A stretch of 64,000 nucleotides of DNA from Thalassospira sp. MCCC 1A03138 (lineage in GTDB: Bacteria > Pseudomonadota > Alphaproteobacteria > Rhodospirillales > Thalassospiraceae), in the NCBI RefSeq assembly GCF_002115785.1, contig NZ_JFJY01000001.1:310001-374000 (forward strand), written 5' to 3'. The position numbers were made by a program, and so were the translations under genes. Positions 52,621 to 61,467 of this stretch are shown piece after piece (within the stretch, counting starts at the first letter, position 1; every line of letters begins with the position of its first letter). The notes beneath the pieces are model-generated. The model saw only the letters and a list, made by a program, of their open reading frames with translations, made no database searches and had not been told where the DNA came from.

Positions 52621-54294
52621 TCAGCCCAAAAGCTCGCCCGCGATTTCGGCCAGAAAATCGGGCAGCACATGATAGGCGTATGGTGCATAAAGCCGTTCAT
52701 GACGTTGATGATATTCCCTGCCCCACGGGCCGATATTGACCACCGGATAGGTAAGGGCATTGTCAACCGGACGATCCACCAGTTCAGCTATCGGGGTGCT
52801 GGCAGCGATGACTTCGGCATCGCCTGCATCAGTTGCATGGCCGAAAAAGCTCATATCCGATATACCCATGAAATAACCACGGTCACAAATTTGCGTTTCG
52901 TGACGGCCCTCTATCGTGGTGCGGGCCCTGCCAATCGCATCCAAAAACTCCCGGTCCATATCCTCTGCCGTATCGACATGCACGGCCGGGTAATGCAGAC
53001 CGGCCATTCCGGTTACCACGGCAGGGCCGCGCAGATGCGCCTCGGCCAGCATCGCACGGACCAGAATGCGGGTGCGGTTCAGGGGATTGTTATCCTGTGC
53101 CGTTTCAATAGCCACGGCATCAATCCGGTCAAGCGCATAGCTGCCCCCGGATGCAAACGCCATGTCACGCAATTGGGCAACCGTTACCATGCGCAAGGGC
53201 GGCAAAGCTACCGGGGCGGCTTGCCCGTTGGCTTTGGCATAACGGGCAGCATTACATGTGAACCGTTCAAGCGCTCGGTTTCCGGCATCCTCTACAATGT
53301 TGGTGAAATCGCCCATCAGTTCAGCACAGCTTTTCCCCATCACCAGCCAGTTAAACGCCATCCAGACATGTTCGGGCGTGGTGACTTCGTAAATATCGCG
53401 TACATCGCGGGCCTCAAGACAGACCGGGGGTGGTGCGGTTTCACGCATACCACGATCACACAGTCCGCTGTTGGCCTCGATCGCCTGCATGATTTCCGAT
53501 GCGATGGCATGGGCGGAAATGCCGTCAAACGGATAACCGACATGGGTTGGCAAACCGGCAACAAGGGCAAAGGGCAAAAGCTTTCCGACCGAGCCATGGA
53601 AAATTGCGCGCCCGATCTCGCCATTGCCGGTATCGCTGCTGGCATCCAGATTGACCCCACCGACAATGTCTAGGCCCCTGCGTGTGATCAGGTCGGGCAA
53701 CGCGTTACGCAGGCTGCGCATGCCGCATGAATTGCGTTCTTCATCAGGGGTCAGGAACAGGACGACATTGCCTTGCCGATCTGGTTGCTGGCTGAAATGT
53801 TCCAGAAACGCGATGCCCGCCGCATCACCGCTTTTCATATCAAGCAACCCGCGCCCTGGGATGAAATCACCGGTCTGAAAATCGCGAAGAGCAAGTGCCT
53901 CGGGATCGCTAAGATTTTCCCTGCCCGAAAGATCGGCAATCAGGGCCTCGCACAGCGCATCGGGTTCAAAAGCCAGATGTTTCAGATCATGATAATTTTC
54001 AATCGAAACCACATCAAAATGCCCGGCCATCGCCAGTGTTTTGCGACCACGCCCGCGCACCAGTGCGACAACGCTTTTTGCCATCCGGCTGCCCCCCGCC
54101 ACCGGATGGCTGTCGATCACGGCGATATTGTCGGGGTTATCCTGAAAATAAGGAATTTCACGCAAAATATCGACGATCAGCCCTGTGATATCGGCTTCCC
54201 CGGCGCTGCCGGTAACACTGACAAAACGGGTCAGGCGGTCGGCGATTTCAGCAGTACGGGCATAAGGTGCCCATCGATCTTCCGGCATGGTCAT
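52621..54294 (-). CDS. M20-family peptidase, arginine-utilisation RocB type
   Basis: About 557 aa metallopeptidase related to RocB. The metal-binding blocks are AGHFDVVSIENY near residue 90, GRGLLDMKSGDAAGIAFLEH near 155 and LTPDEERNSCGMRSLRN near 185. Family members act on N-acyl or small peptide amino-acid derivatives, and RocB has been tied to arginine catabolism; the exact substrate is unsettled. GGGAG precedes ATG 54294. It diverges from an Lrp/AsnC gene with a clear dyad between them, which supports local amino-acid-responsive control. Confidence 0.88.
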   Translation of the reverse strand: MTMPEDRWAPYARTAEIADRLTRFVSVTGSAGEADITGLIVDILREIPYFQDNPDNIAVIDSHPVAGGSRMAKSVVALVRGRGRKTLAMAGHFDVVSIENYHDLKHLAFEPDALCEALIADLSGRENLSDPEALALRDFQTGDFIPGRGLLDMKSGDAAGIAFLEHFSQQPDRQGNVVLFLTPDEERNSCGMRSLRNALPDLITRRGLDIVGGVNLDASSDTGNGEIGRAIFHGSVGKLLPFALVAGLPTHVGYPFDGISAHAIASEIMQAIEANSGLCDRGMRETAPPPVCLEARDVRDIYEVTTPEHVWMAFNWLVMGKSCAELMGDFTNIVEDAGNRALERFTCNAARYAKANGQAAPVALPPLRMVTVAQLRDMAFASGGSYALDRIDAVAIETAQDNNPLNRTRILVRAMLAEAHLRGPAVVTGMAGLHYPAVHVDTAEDMDREFLDAIGRARTTIEGRHETQICDRGYFMGISDMSFFGHATDAGDAEVIAASTPIAELVDRPVDNALTYPVVNIGPWGREYHQRHERLYAPYAYHVLPDFLAEIAGELLG

Positions 54295-54380
54295 TTGTTT
54301 GCTCCCTGATGACGGGACAGCAGGATATGCTTTGCCGAAAACAGTTAAAATGCCAATTTGATACAATTTTCGATTGGAAA

Positions 54381-54417
54381 TTGATGATTTCATCGGGATA
54401 ATTGACGAAATCATCAA
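54381..54417. promoter_or_regulatory. Operator dyad between the M20 peptidase and Lrp genes
   Basis: TTGATGATTTC (54381-54391) and GAAATCATCAA (54407-54417) form a perfect 11-bp inverted repeat with 15-bp spacing, just upstream of the Lrp start. Likely bound by the Lrp/AsnC protein to control both divergent promoters. Confidence 0.75.
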
Positions 54418-54431
54418 AGCGGAACCAAGCC

Positions 54432-54848
54432 ATGGATGATCTGGATCGTCGCCTTCTTGCTGAACTGCGCATCAATGCACGTGCATCCGTCCCGAAACTG
54501 GCGCAGCTTTTGGGGGTTGCCGCCGGAACGGTTAAAACCCGAATGGATCGCCTGATCGATCAAGGGGTGATTGCCGGATTTACCGTGCGCCTGCGCGATG
54601 ATGCGTCGGACGGTACCATTCGGGGCGTGATGATGATCGAGCTATCGGGCAAGAACGTGAAAACGCTGGTCGCAAGCCTGCGTAAAAATCTTGGCTTTGC
54701 CGCCCTTCACACCACCAATGGCGAATGGGATCTGATCGCGGAAATTCAGGTGCCCGCCCTTTCGGATTTTCATCAGGTTGTCACGACCGTGCGCGCCATG
54801 GAAGGCATTGCCAAAACCCAAAGCTATCTGTTTCTGGGGCCTGCCTGA
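54432..54848 (+). CDS. Lrp/AsnC-family transcriptional regulator
   Basis: About 138 aa. The helix-turn-helix MDDLDRRLLAELRINARASV then LGVAAGTVKTRMDRLIDQGV (residues ~1-42) is followed by the RAM ligand domain (LSGKNVKTLVASLRKNLGFA; TTNGEWDLIAEIQVPALSDF). The start is ATG 54432; the frame opens at TTG 54402. It sits immediately upstream of the divergent M20 peptidase with an operator between them, so local control is likely. Probably senses an amino acid. Confidence 0.93.
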   Translation: MDDLDRRLLAELRINARASVPKLAQLLGVAAGTVKTRMDRLIDQGVIAGFTVRLRDDASDGTIRGVMMIELSGKNVKTLVASLRKNLGFAALHTTNGEWDLIAEIQVPALSDFHQVVTTVRAMEGIAKTQSYLFLGPA

Positions 54849-54878
54849 AATATCGGACAAGCAAAGGCCGACAGGCAT

Positions 54879-56066
54879 TTAACGGTTTAGCGCACCGGTC
54901 ATCCGATCAAGCCCTTCAAGGGTTAGCGGATACATCCGGCCTTCCATCAGTTTGTGCATGATCTGGATCGAGCCGTGATATTGCCACCAGTTTTCCGCCT
55001 GCGGATTGATCCAGGCAGCATGTTCGAAATGATCCAGCAAGCGTTGCATCCAGACCGCCCCGGCTTCCTGATTCCAGTGTTCGACCGAACCTCCGGGATA
55101 GGTGATTTCATAGGGGCTCATGGTGGCATCACCGACAATCACCAGCTTGTAATCCGCACCATAGGTCCGGATCACATCCCATGTTGAAACCTGATCGGTA
55201 CGGCGGCGCGCATTGTCCTTCCAAAGCCCCTCATAGGGGCAATTGTGGAAGTAATAATATTCCAGATGCTTGAATTCGGTTTTGACCGCGGAAAACAGTT
55301 CCTCGCAGACCTTGATATGGTCATCCATCGACCCACCGATATCAAACAGCATCAGTACCTTGACCGCATTATGCCGTTCGGGCCGCATTTGAACATCAAG
55401 CCAGCCCTGACGAGCGGTGGATGAAATGGTACCGGGCAGATCAAGCTCATCTGCCGCCCCGGTCCGCGCCCATTTGCGTAAACGCCGCAAGGCCACCTTG
55501 ATATTGCGCGTGCCGATTTCAACACTATCATCAAGGTTTTTAAACTCGCGTTTGTCCCAAACCTTGACCGCACGCCGGTGGCGAGATTTATCCTGCCCGA
55601 TCCGCACCCCTTCGGGGTTATAGCCATAGGCGCCAAAGGGCGATGTCCCGGCGGTGCCAATCCATTTATTCCCACCCTGATGACGGCCTTTCTGTTCCTC
55701 AAGCCGCTGTTTGAGGGTTTCCATCAGTTTTTCCCAACCGCCTAGCGCCTCGATCTCGGCCTTTTCCGCGTCGGTCAGGAATTTTTCGGCAAGCTTGCGC
55801 AGCCATTCTTCCGGAATGTCGGCCTTGGCAACTTCATCCATACCGTCAGCCAGATCAATCATACCCTTGAAATGGGCGCCAAAGACCTGATCGAACCGAT
55901 CAAGATGGCGTTCGTCTTTCACCAGTGCTGCGCGCGCCAGGTAATAGAAATCCTCGACTGCATAGTTCGCAAGGCCCTTTTCGACGGCCTCCAGCAGCGT
56001 CAGATATTCGCGCAAACTGACCGGAATGCGGGCTTCTTTCAGCTTGTAGAAAAAGCCGGTGAACAT
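54879..56066 (-). CDS. VWA-domain CoxE-like protein
   Basis: About 395 aa partner of the MoxR ATPase encoded just upstream. The helical first part (FYKLKEARIPVSLREYLTLL) is followed by a von Willebrand A fold; the MIDAS is DIGGSMDDHI near residue 242, with the DxGGS form of the VWA_CoxE group instead of DxSxS. Such MoxR-VWA pairs act as chaperones in metal insertion or complex assembly. ATG 56066 has AAGGGC upstream and lies 6 bp after the moxR stop, so the genes are co-expressed. The client is unknown. Confidence 0.92.
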   Translation of the reverse strand: MFTGFFYKLKEARIPVSLREYLTLLEAVEKGLANYAVEDFYYLARAALVKDERHLDRFDQVFGAHFKGMIDLADGMDEVAKADIPEEWLRKLAEKFLTDAEKAEIEALGGWEKLMETLKQRLEEQKGRHQGGNKWIGTAGTSPFGAYGYNPEGVRIGQDKSRHRRAVKVWDKREFKNLDDSVEIGTRNIKVALRRLRKWARTGAADELDLPGTISSTARQGWLDVQMRPERHNAVKVLMLFDIGGSMDDHIKVCEELFSAVKTEFKHLEYYYFHNCPYEGLWKDNARRRTDQVSTWDVIRTYGADYKLVIVGDATMSPYEITYPGGSVEHWNQEAGAVWMQRLLDHFEHAAWINPQAENWWQYHGSIQIMHKLMEGRMYPLTLEGLDRMTGALNR

Positions 56067-56072
56067 GATGGT

Positions 56073-56918
56073 CTAACGCCCTTCTCGCCGCGCCATGAAG
56101 GCAAGACGTTCAAACAGATGGACGTCCTGCTCGTTTTTCAAAAGCGCCCCATGAAGTGGCGGCACGGCCGTTTTGGCGTCTTTGGCCCGCAATGCTTCGG
56201 GTGGCAAATCCTCAGCCACCAGAAGTTTTAGCCAATCAAGCAGTTCCGAAGTTGACGGCTTTTTCTTAAGCCCGCCAACATCGCGCATGTCGTAGAACAG
56301 GTTCAATGCCTCGGACACCAGACGTTTCTGGATATCGGGGAAATGGACAGCAACGATTTCGGCCATGGTCTCGGCATCTGGAAAACGGATATAATGGAAG
56401 AAACACCGGCGCAGGAACGCGTCGGGCAGTTCCTTTTCATTATTCGATGTGATGATCACGATCGGGCGGTTTGTGGCCCGGATGGTTTCCTGTGTCTCGT
56501 AGACAAAGAATTCCATCCGGTCGAGTTCCTGAAGCAAGTCATTGGGGAACTCGATATCGGCCTTGTCGATTTCATCGATCAGCAGAACCGGTGCGCTTTC
56601 ATCCTCGAACGCTTCCCAAAGCTTGCCTTTGACGATGTAATTGGCAATGTCATGCACACGCGCATCACCCAACTGACTATCACGCAGGCGCGAAACCGCG
56701 TCATATTCATACAGCCCCTGCTGCGCACGCGTGGTTGATTTGATCGACCATGTAATCAGCTTCTTGCCAAGTGATTTTGCAATTTCCTCGGCCAGAACGG
56801 TCTTGCCGGTTCCCGGCTCGCCCTTGACCAGAAGTGGTCGCTGCAACGTGATCGCGGCATTGACTGCCACCATCAGATCCTCGGTCGCGACATAATTTTC
56901 CGTGCCCTGAAACTTCAT
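56073..56918 (-). CDS. MoxR-family AAA+ ATPase
   Basis: About 281 aa. Walker A is GEPGTGKT at residues 33-40; Walker B is APVLLIDEIDKADIEFPNDL near 110; sensor 1 is PIVIITSNNEKELPDAF near 150. Uses ATP hydrolysis to remodel or load a client, together with the VWA protein downstream. ATG 56918 is favoured for the CAGGG just upstream; ATG 56933 is in frame but lacks a ribosome site. The client enzyme is not encoded in the window. Confidence 0.94.
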   Translation of the reverse strand: MKFQGTENYVATEDLMVAVNAAITLQRPLLVKGEPGTGKTVLAEEIAKSLGKKLITWSIKSTTRAQQGLYEYDAVSRLRDSQLGDARVHDIANYIVKGKLWEAFEDESAPVLLIDEIDKADIEFPNDLLQELDRMEFFVYETQETIRATNRPIVIITSNNEKELPDAFLRRCFFHYIRFPDAETMAEIVAVHFPDIQKRLVSEALNLFYDMRDVGGLKKKPSTSELLDWLKLLVAEDLPPEALRAKDAKTAVPPLHGALLKNEQDVHLFERLAFMARREGR

Positions 56919-57147
56919 TTTGCCCTGCAACATAAGTTGACGTTTACGTTAACCTAGGATGTTGTAGATCGCGGGGCAAGGGACGAGTTCACGGCTGACC
57001 CAGTTCAACGAGCTTGTACCGTTAAAGCCAATAGCTTACGATCATTGAAAATCATACAAATTCCAGACTGTTATAAAGTCTTGGTGCCCGGGGGAGTTAC
57101 AAAGCTTGCGCCATTGCAATTTTGCAATGCGTCACGGGGACGCTTGT

Positions 57148-58128
57148 GTGACATATCTTGAAAACTATCAGGTTTTATCATCACGTGATCTGAACGAAAC
57201 ACGTGTCCTTCTGGCTGATTTGAATTCCATTGATTCACTGGATCTGATCGAACGACCTGCACTTTTCAATGTTGCGGTTCGAGGGACAGCGTTGGGCGAT
57301 TTGCAGGTTTTGCATTCGTCTTTTGGCGATTGCCGCATTCAGCTTCGGACACCTGAAAGCGATAATGATGCGCTGTTCATGATCATCCCGACCGAAGGTG
57401 GAGGGACGGTAGAGCATAAGGGTCAGGATTACACGATTTCGACCAGACGCGGACTTATCCGCGACATGCGCATGCCTCTTTTCGCGGACGAAGACCGGTT
57501 TGCCTGCCTTGGCGTCCGGCTGCCCAAAGATATTCTAGCCAAACATTGCCGAATGCTTTTGGGCAATGATGGCACGGCCATGGATCCGGGCTTTGAAATC
57601 AGTCTTGATCTGGACTCCGCTCAGGGTAGGCATGTTTGCAATACCCTGAATTACATTGCGCAGGCACTTGATGGCCCCCTGCACGGTCTCGACAATGTCA
57701 TTGTCCTGAATGGTCTTCAGGATCTGCTTTTGACCAATATCCTGATGATGCTTCCGAATTCCTGCTCGGAACTTCTACATGGGCAACCAAAATCCAACGC
57801 GGTTCCACATTATGTGAAACGGGCGCGCGAATACATCCACGCCCATGCCCACACAGCGATCACCCTTGAAACGCTGGTGCAGCATGCGGGTTGCGGTTAT
57901 CGGACATTACAAACGGCGTTTAGCGCCGCCTATGGCATATCGCCGATGGCGTATCTGAAATCGGTGCGTCTGAATCAGGCACATAAAGACCTTCTTGACG
58001 AAGAAAATGGATCAAGCGTTGCCGAGATCGCGATGAAATGGGGCTTTACCCATGCGGGACGCTTTTCGCAAAGCTATGCAAGGCAGTTCGGTGTTCTACC
58101 GTCTGAAACCCTGCGCAAGCGGCAATAA
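57148..58128 (+). CDS. AraC-family transcriptional regulator
   Basis: About 326 aa. The first ~190 residues form the AraC-binding-like cupin domain (SSRDLNETRVLLADLNSIDS; FGDCRIQLRTPESDNDALFM), and the C-terminal ~100 form the double helix-turn-helix (LVQHAGCGYRTLQTAFSAAY, GISPMAYLKSVRLNQAHKDL and AEIAMKWGFTHAGRFSQSYA). The frame opens at 57106 and ATG 57127 is possible; GTG 57148 is preferred because GGGGA lies 7 bases upstream. Divergent from moxR but ~230 bp away, so its targets are unclear. Confidence 0.9.
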   Translation: MTYLENYQVLSSRDLNETRVLLADLNSIDSLDLIERPALFNVAVRGTALGDLQVLHSSFGDCRIQLRTPESDNDALFMIIPTEGGGTVEHKGQDYTISTRRGLIRDMRMPLFADEDRFACLGVRLPKDILAKHCRMLLGNDGTAMDPGFEISLDLDSAQGRHVCNTLNYIAQALDGPLHGLDNVIVLNGLQDLLLTNILMMLPNSCSELLHGQPKSNAVPHYVKRAREYIHAHAHTAITLETLVQHAGCGYRTLQTAFSAAYGISPMAYLKSVRLNQAHKDLLDEENGSSVAEIAMKWGFTHAGRFSQSYARQFGVLPSETLRKRQ

Positions 58129-58276
58129 TTTATGATCGCGAACTGCCGTCGCCGGCAGGTTAGACTTTCTGCAGATCGGGGGTGGAAATGATCGTTCCAC
58201 CGCCTATAATCCCATCGAAACTCGATAAATTTGATGTTCCGGGCAACGGAAGAACACCAAGGTTGGGAGAATTTGC

Positions 58277-59119
58277 ATGACCACTATGTCCTTTGCGGAT
58301 ATGGGGCTTGCCGCGCTTAAACGCCGCCAATATGACGCCGCAATCAATATGTTGCGTCAGGCACTTGGCGAGGATGAGGATAATCTTGAAGCACGGTTCG
58401 GACTGGCGCGTGCCCTTCATGAAAAAGGTTCTCTGACCGAAGCACTTGGCGAATATCGCACCGTGCTGCAATCTGATGAAGGCCACGAAGAATGCCTGCA
58501 TCACATTGCACGCGCCCTGCTTGAAAATGGAGATGCCCGGTCGGCACTTAATCATGTCGATATCGTTTTGCGCCATCATCCGACCGACCCGGATTTGCTG
58601 GTACTGCGCGGGCAGGCATTGCTGGACCTTGAACAGCCCGAATATGCGCTGAGTGCTTTTCAGAGCGCGGCCCACCATCGGCCGGGTGATACAAAAATAC
58701 ATCAGTTGATTGCCGCGGCACATCGCGCCAACGACGATCGGGAAAGTGAAAAACGCGCAATCGAGCAGCTTTTACGCATTGATCCAGCGTCACTTGCGGC
58801 AAAAAATGATCTGGGCGTTATCCATCTGCGCGAAGGTCATCTGATTTCGGCGTTTGAGGCGTTCGAACTGATCCTGAGCCAAGATGCCGAAAACTCCGAA
58901 GCCACCCTTAACCGGGCGATCACCCTGACGGTGATGGGCGGTATGGATGATCAGGCGATCTGGGATCGGGTGATGGAAATCAGTGCCGATCTCGACGGAA
59001 TCGACGAAACCCGCGCGCTTGCCGATGACCTTGCAAAACTACCCGGCAAAGACCGGAAAGCCAGTGAAAAGGCGGCAAAACTGATTGCACGTGCCGCCCA
59101 TACACCGATTGATATCTGA
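58277..59119 (+). CDS. Tetratricopeptide repeat protein
   Basis: About 280 aa, soluble, no signal peptide. Several TPR units are visible: MGLAALKRRQYDAAINMLRQ (~9-28), FGLARALHEKGSLTEALGEY (~41-60), HIARALLENGDARSALNHVD (~75), RGQALLDLEQPEYALSAFQS (~110) and LGVIHLREGHLISAFEAFEL (~180). The C-terminal ~70 residues are helical and less regular. TPRs mediate protein contacts; no partner can be named. GGGAGA precedes ATG 58277. Ends 3 bp from the convergent MFS gene. Confidence 0.92.
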   Translation: MTTMSFADMGLAALKRRQYDAAINMLRQALGEDEDNLEARFGLARALHEKGSLTEALGEYRTVLQSDEGHEECLHHIARALLENGDARSALNHVDIVLRHHPTDPDLLVLRGQALLDLEQPEYALSAFQSAAHHRPGDTKIHQLIAAAHRANDDRESEKRAIEQLLRIDPASLAAKNDLGVIHLREGHLISAFEAFELILSQDAENSEATLNRAITLTVMGGMDDQAIWDRVMEISADLDGIDETRALADDLAKLPGKDRKASEKAAKLIARAAHTPIDI

Positions 59120-59122
59120 AAC

Positions 59123-60373
59123 TTATGTTGCCGGAACGTCTGCGGTTGCCTGCCGAATGCGCAACCAGCCCAGAATGCCGATCACGCATAGCATTGCGGC
59201 GATAAAGCCAAGGAAGAAGGGCGCGTAACTGGCGATACCGGCCAGAACCCCACCGATCAGCACGGCGGCGGCTTCGGCCAGAACGTGGGCGGACCGATAA
59301 ACGCCAAGCGCCTGCCCCTGTTCATGCGATCCGGCAGCATTGGAAATAAACAGGCTGGTCGTCACCTCGCACCAGGCAATGCCAAACGCCGCCAGACACA
59401 TCGGCACAAATATCCAAACCAGCCCATCTGGGATCAGGAACGTGATCAGGCCGATCCCCAGAAACAGATGACCAAGCGTGCCTACACCGATCAGACCGCA
59501 AATCTTCTGCGCGCGATCAACCGTTAATCCGGCAAGGATCAGCGGAATCGAAATGATTGCCGAACACATGCCAAGGAAGCTGCTGGTGACGTCGTAATTC
59601 TGCACCAGATAGACCCCGAAAAAGGCAAAAAAGATATAAACCGCGATATAGCTGAAGAACGAAATCACATAACCCGGCAAAAGGTCGGGGTCCTTGATCG
59701 TCGCCCAGACCGTGCGCGTGGCCGGTGCGACCATACCCTTTGGCGTGCCGCGACGGCGCGCATATTCAGGAATGCGCAGGATCACGAATACCACCAGCAG
59801 GTTAAAGGCATACATACCCGCGGCAAAATAGAACGGCCAGGACACGTTAAAGGACGGATGAATGGTCGGGTCGGAGAAAAAGCCGCCCATCAGCGGGCCG
59901 ATGATCCAGCCGACATTGATCGCGACCGTAATCAGACCAAAATTGCGCACCTTGGTTTCAGGACGGCTGATATCCGATGCAATCGATTGGGCGATGGCCA
60001 TATTGCCCTCACACAGACCAGACACGAACCGGCCAACCAGAACCAGCGGCAAATTCGCGCTGGCGACCCCATAGGCCGTCACAAGATAGCCAAGGGCCGC
60101 ACCCAGTAGGGAGGCCATCAGAACCGGACGACGACCAAGCTTGTCCGACACCCGCCCAAGCCACGGCGCGCCGATAAACTGCCCGATGGGATAAAGCGCC
60201 ATGGCGACACCCAAAAGCATCGTGCGGTATTCCGTCGGCACAGATGGGTCAAGAAAACCCAGTTCGGGTTTCAGAAACATCGGGCTGAAAACAGGATAAG
60301 GCAGGCTGAACCCGGCAAAACCGAACAGCACGGTCAAAAAGACCGCGGACATGGTTTTGATTTCCTGGGACAT
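59123..60373 (-). CDS. MFS transporter (TetA/DHA1-like)
   Basis: About 416 aa, 12 membrane spans. The signature between spans 2 and 3 is GRVSDKLGRRPVLMASLLGA (residues ~74-93), with the DHA1 motif; GWIIGPLMGGFF (~155) resembles antiporter motif C. The N terminus (FGFAGFSLPYPVFSPMF) also fits TetA-like exporters. Substrate unknown. GGAG lies about 15 bases before ATG 60373. The TetR gene lies 60 bp upstream on the same strand and may be its regulator. Confidence 0.9.
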   Translation of the reverse strand: MSQEIKTMSAVFLTVLFGFAGFSLPYPVFSPMFLKPELGFLDPSVPTEYRTMLLGVAMALYPIGQFIGAPWLGRVSDKLGRRPVLMASLLGAALGYLVTAYGVASANLPLVLVGRFVSGLCEGNMAIAQSIASDISRPETKVRNFGLITVAINVGWIIGPLMGGFFSDPTIHPSFNVSWPFYFAAGMYAFNLLVVFVILRIPEYARRRGTPKGMVAPATRTVWATIKDPDLLPGYVISFFSYIAVYIFFAFFGVYLVQNYDVTSSFLGMCSAIISIPLILAGLTVDRAQKICGLIGVGTLGHLFLGIGLITFLIPDGLVWIFVPMCLAAFGIAWCEVTTSLFISNAAGSHEQGQALGVYRSAHVLAEAAAVLIGGVLAGIASYAPFFLGFIAAMLCVIGILGWLRIRQATADVPAT

Positions 60374-60433
60374 GGGGCGAATACTCCGCGGGGCGCTTTG
60401 GTGGTGGCTTTTTTTGAAAATCGTCGCAGCCGG

Positions 60434-61192
60434 TTATTTCGTGTCTTCGGGTAGATCAGCATAACGCGCGGCAAGGTCACGGACGATTTGGCGGGCGTCA
60501 TCAACATGCCATCCCGCACCGGCCAGAAGATCGGCCAGACTGTCGCAAAAGATATCAATCGCATTGCTACGTAATTCGGTGCCGTAATGGCGGTCCGTAA
60601 TTTCCGAAAGCGCCAGGGCATTCATGCCAAATGAAAGCCCCCAACTGCCAAGGTTGAGGTTCCGGGTCTGCGCGATCACATCCCCCGAAATGCCAAGTTC
60701 ATCGGCCGCCGCCGACAGGAAACTTTGAAACATCTCGGTAATCCGGCCGACCTCAGCCAACTGACCTTGATGGTGGGATGGTGTCGCACGCGTCCAGATC
60801 GAAGGGGCGAGCGCAAGATATTCCGCCTCGAACCATTCGGGATGTTCAAGGGAAAAGCGGATATCCAGCAAACTGGCAACAATGAACTTCTCCATCGCAC
60901 TGCCATCATGGGCGCGCGCATGAGCAAAAAACCGCGCACGTTTCTGTCCGGCTGTAATGGCAAGCCCCAGCAAAAGGTCTTCCTTGCTGGCGAAATGGGC
61001 ATAAAGCGTACCGACCGAAATATCGCAGGCCTGTGCCAGATCGGACATTTTCAATTCGAAAAATCCGTATTGCGCAATCAGTTCACCCGCGCGCTGAACA
61101 ATCAGTTCTTCGCGCTGCTGGCGCTTCTCTATGCGGTTCACCCGTGGCGTTACGGGTGGTTTTTCCGGAATGTCTTGCCGGGTCATGGCCAT
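60434..61192 (-). CDS. TetR-family transcriptional regulator
   Basis: About 252 aa. The helix-turn-helix is REELIVQRAGELIAQYGFFE then LKMSDLAQACDISVGTLYAH with FASKEDLLLG (residues ~27-75); the C-terminal domain is long and helical. ATG 61192 and ATG 61186 are both possible starts. It precedes the MFS gene on the same strand and most likely represses it. No obvious operator dyad was seen upstream. Confidence 0.9.
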   Translation of the reverse strand: MAMTRQDIPEKPPVTPRVNRIEKRQQREELIVQRAGELIAQYGFFELKMSDLAQACDISVGTLYAHFASKEDLLLGLAITAGQKRARFFAHARAHDGSAMEKFIVASLLDIRFSLEHPEWFEAEYLALAPSIWTRATPSHHQGQLAEVGRITEMFQSFLSAAADELGISGDVIAQTRNLNLGSWGLSFGMNALALSEITDRHYGTELRSNAIDIFCDSLADLLAGAGWHVDDARQIVRDLAARYADLPEDTK

Positions 61193-61467
61193 GCCTGTTT
61201 AATTAAATGACGCAGAATCGAATTTGGTTCATTTTCAAAAACCCGGCAACCGCGAAATTTGCATGGGTGGCATCCAAGGCCGCGACTGCACTGAAATTGC
61301 CGTGATATAACTCTGGTATGAATTCCCGTCATCGGCTGGGAACCGGCTTCATACTTCAGACGTTTATAGTATCATCGCTGTACCACTGCAGGCCCGATGC
61401 TTGCTTCGCCAACGGGCGGCATATGTCGCCATGCAAAGCACCTGACAAGAACGGGGTTCCTTCAAAC

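Noticed and set aside
52597..53673. A 358-codon plus-strand open frame opposite the M20 peptidase
   Set aside because: It overlaps a well-supported peptidase gene throughout, with no ribosome site or domain.
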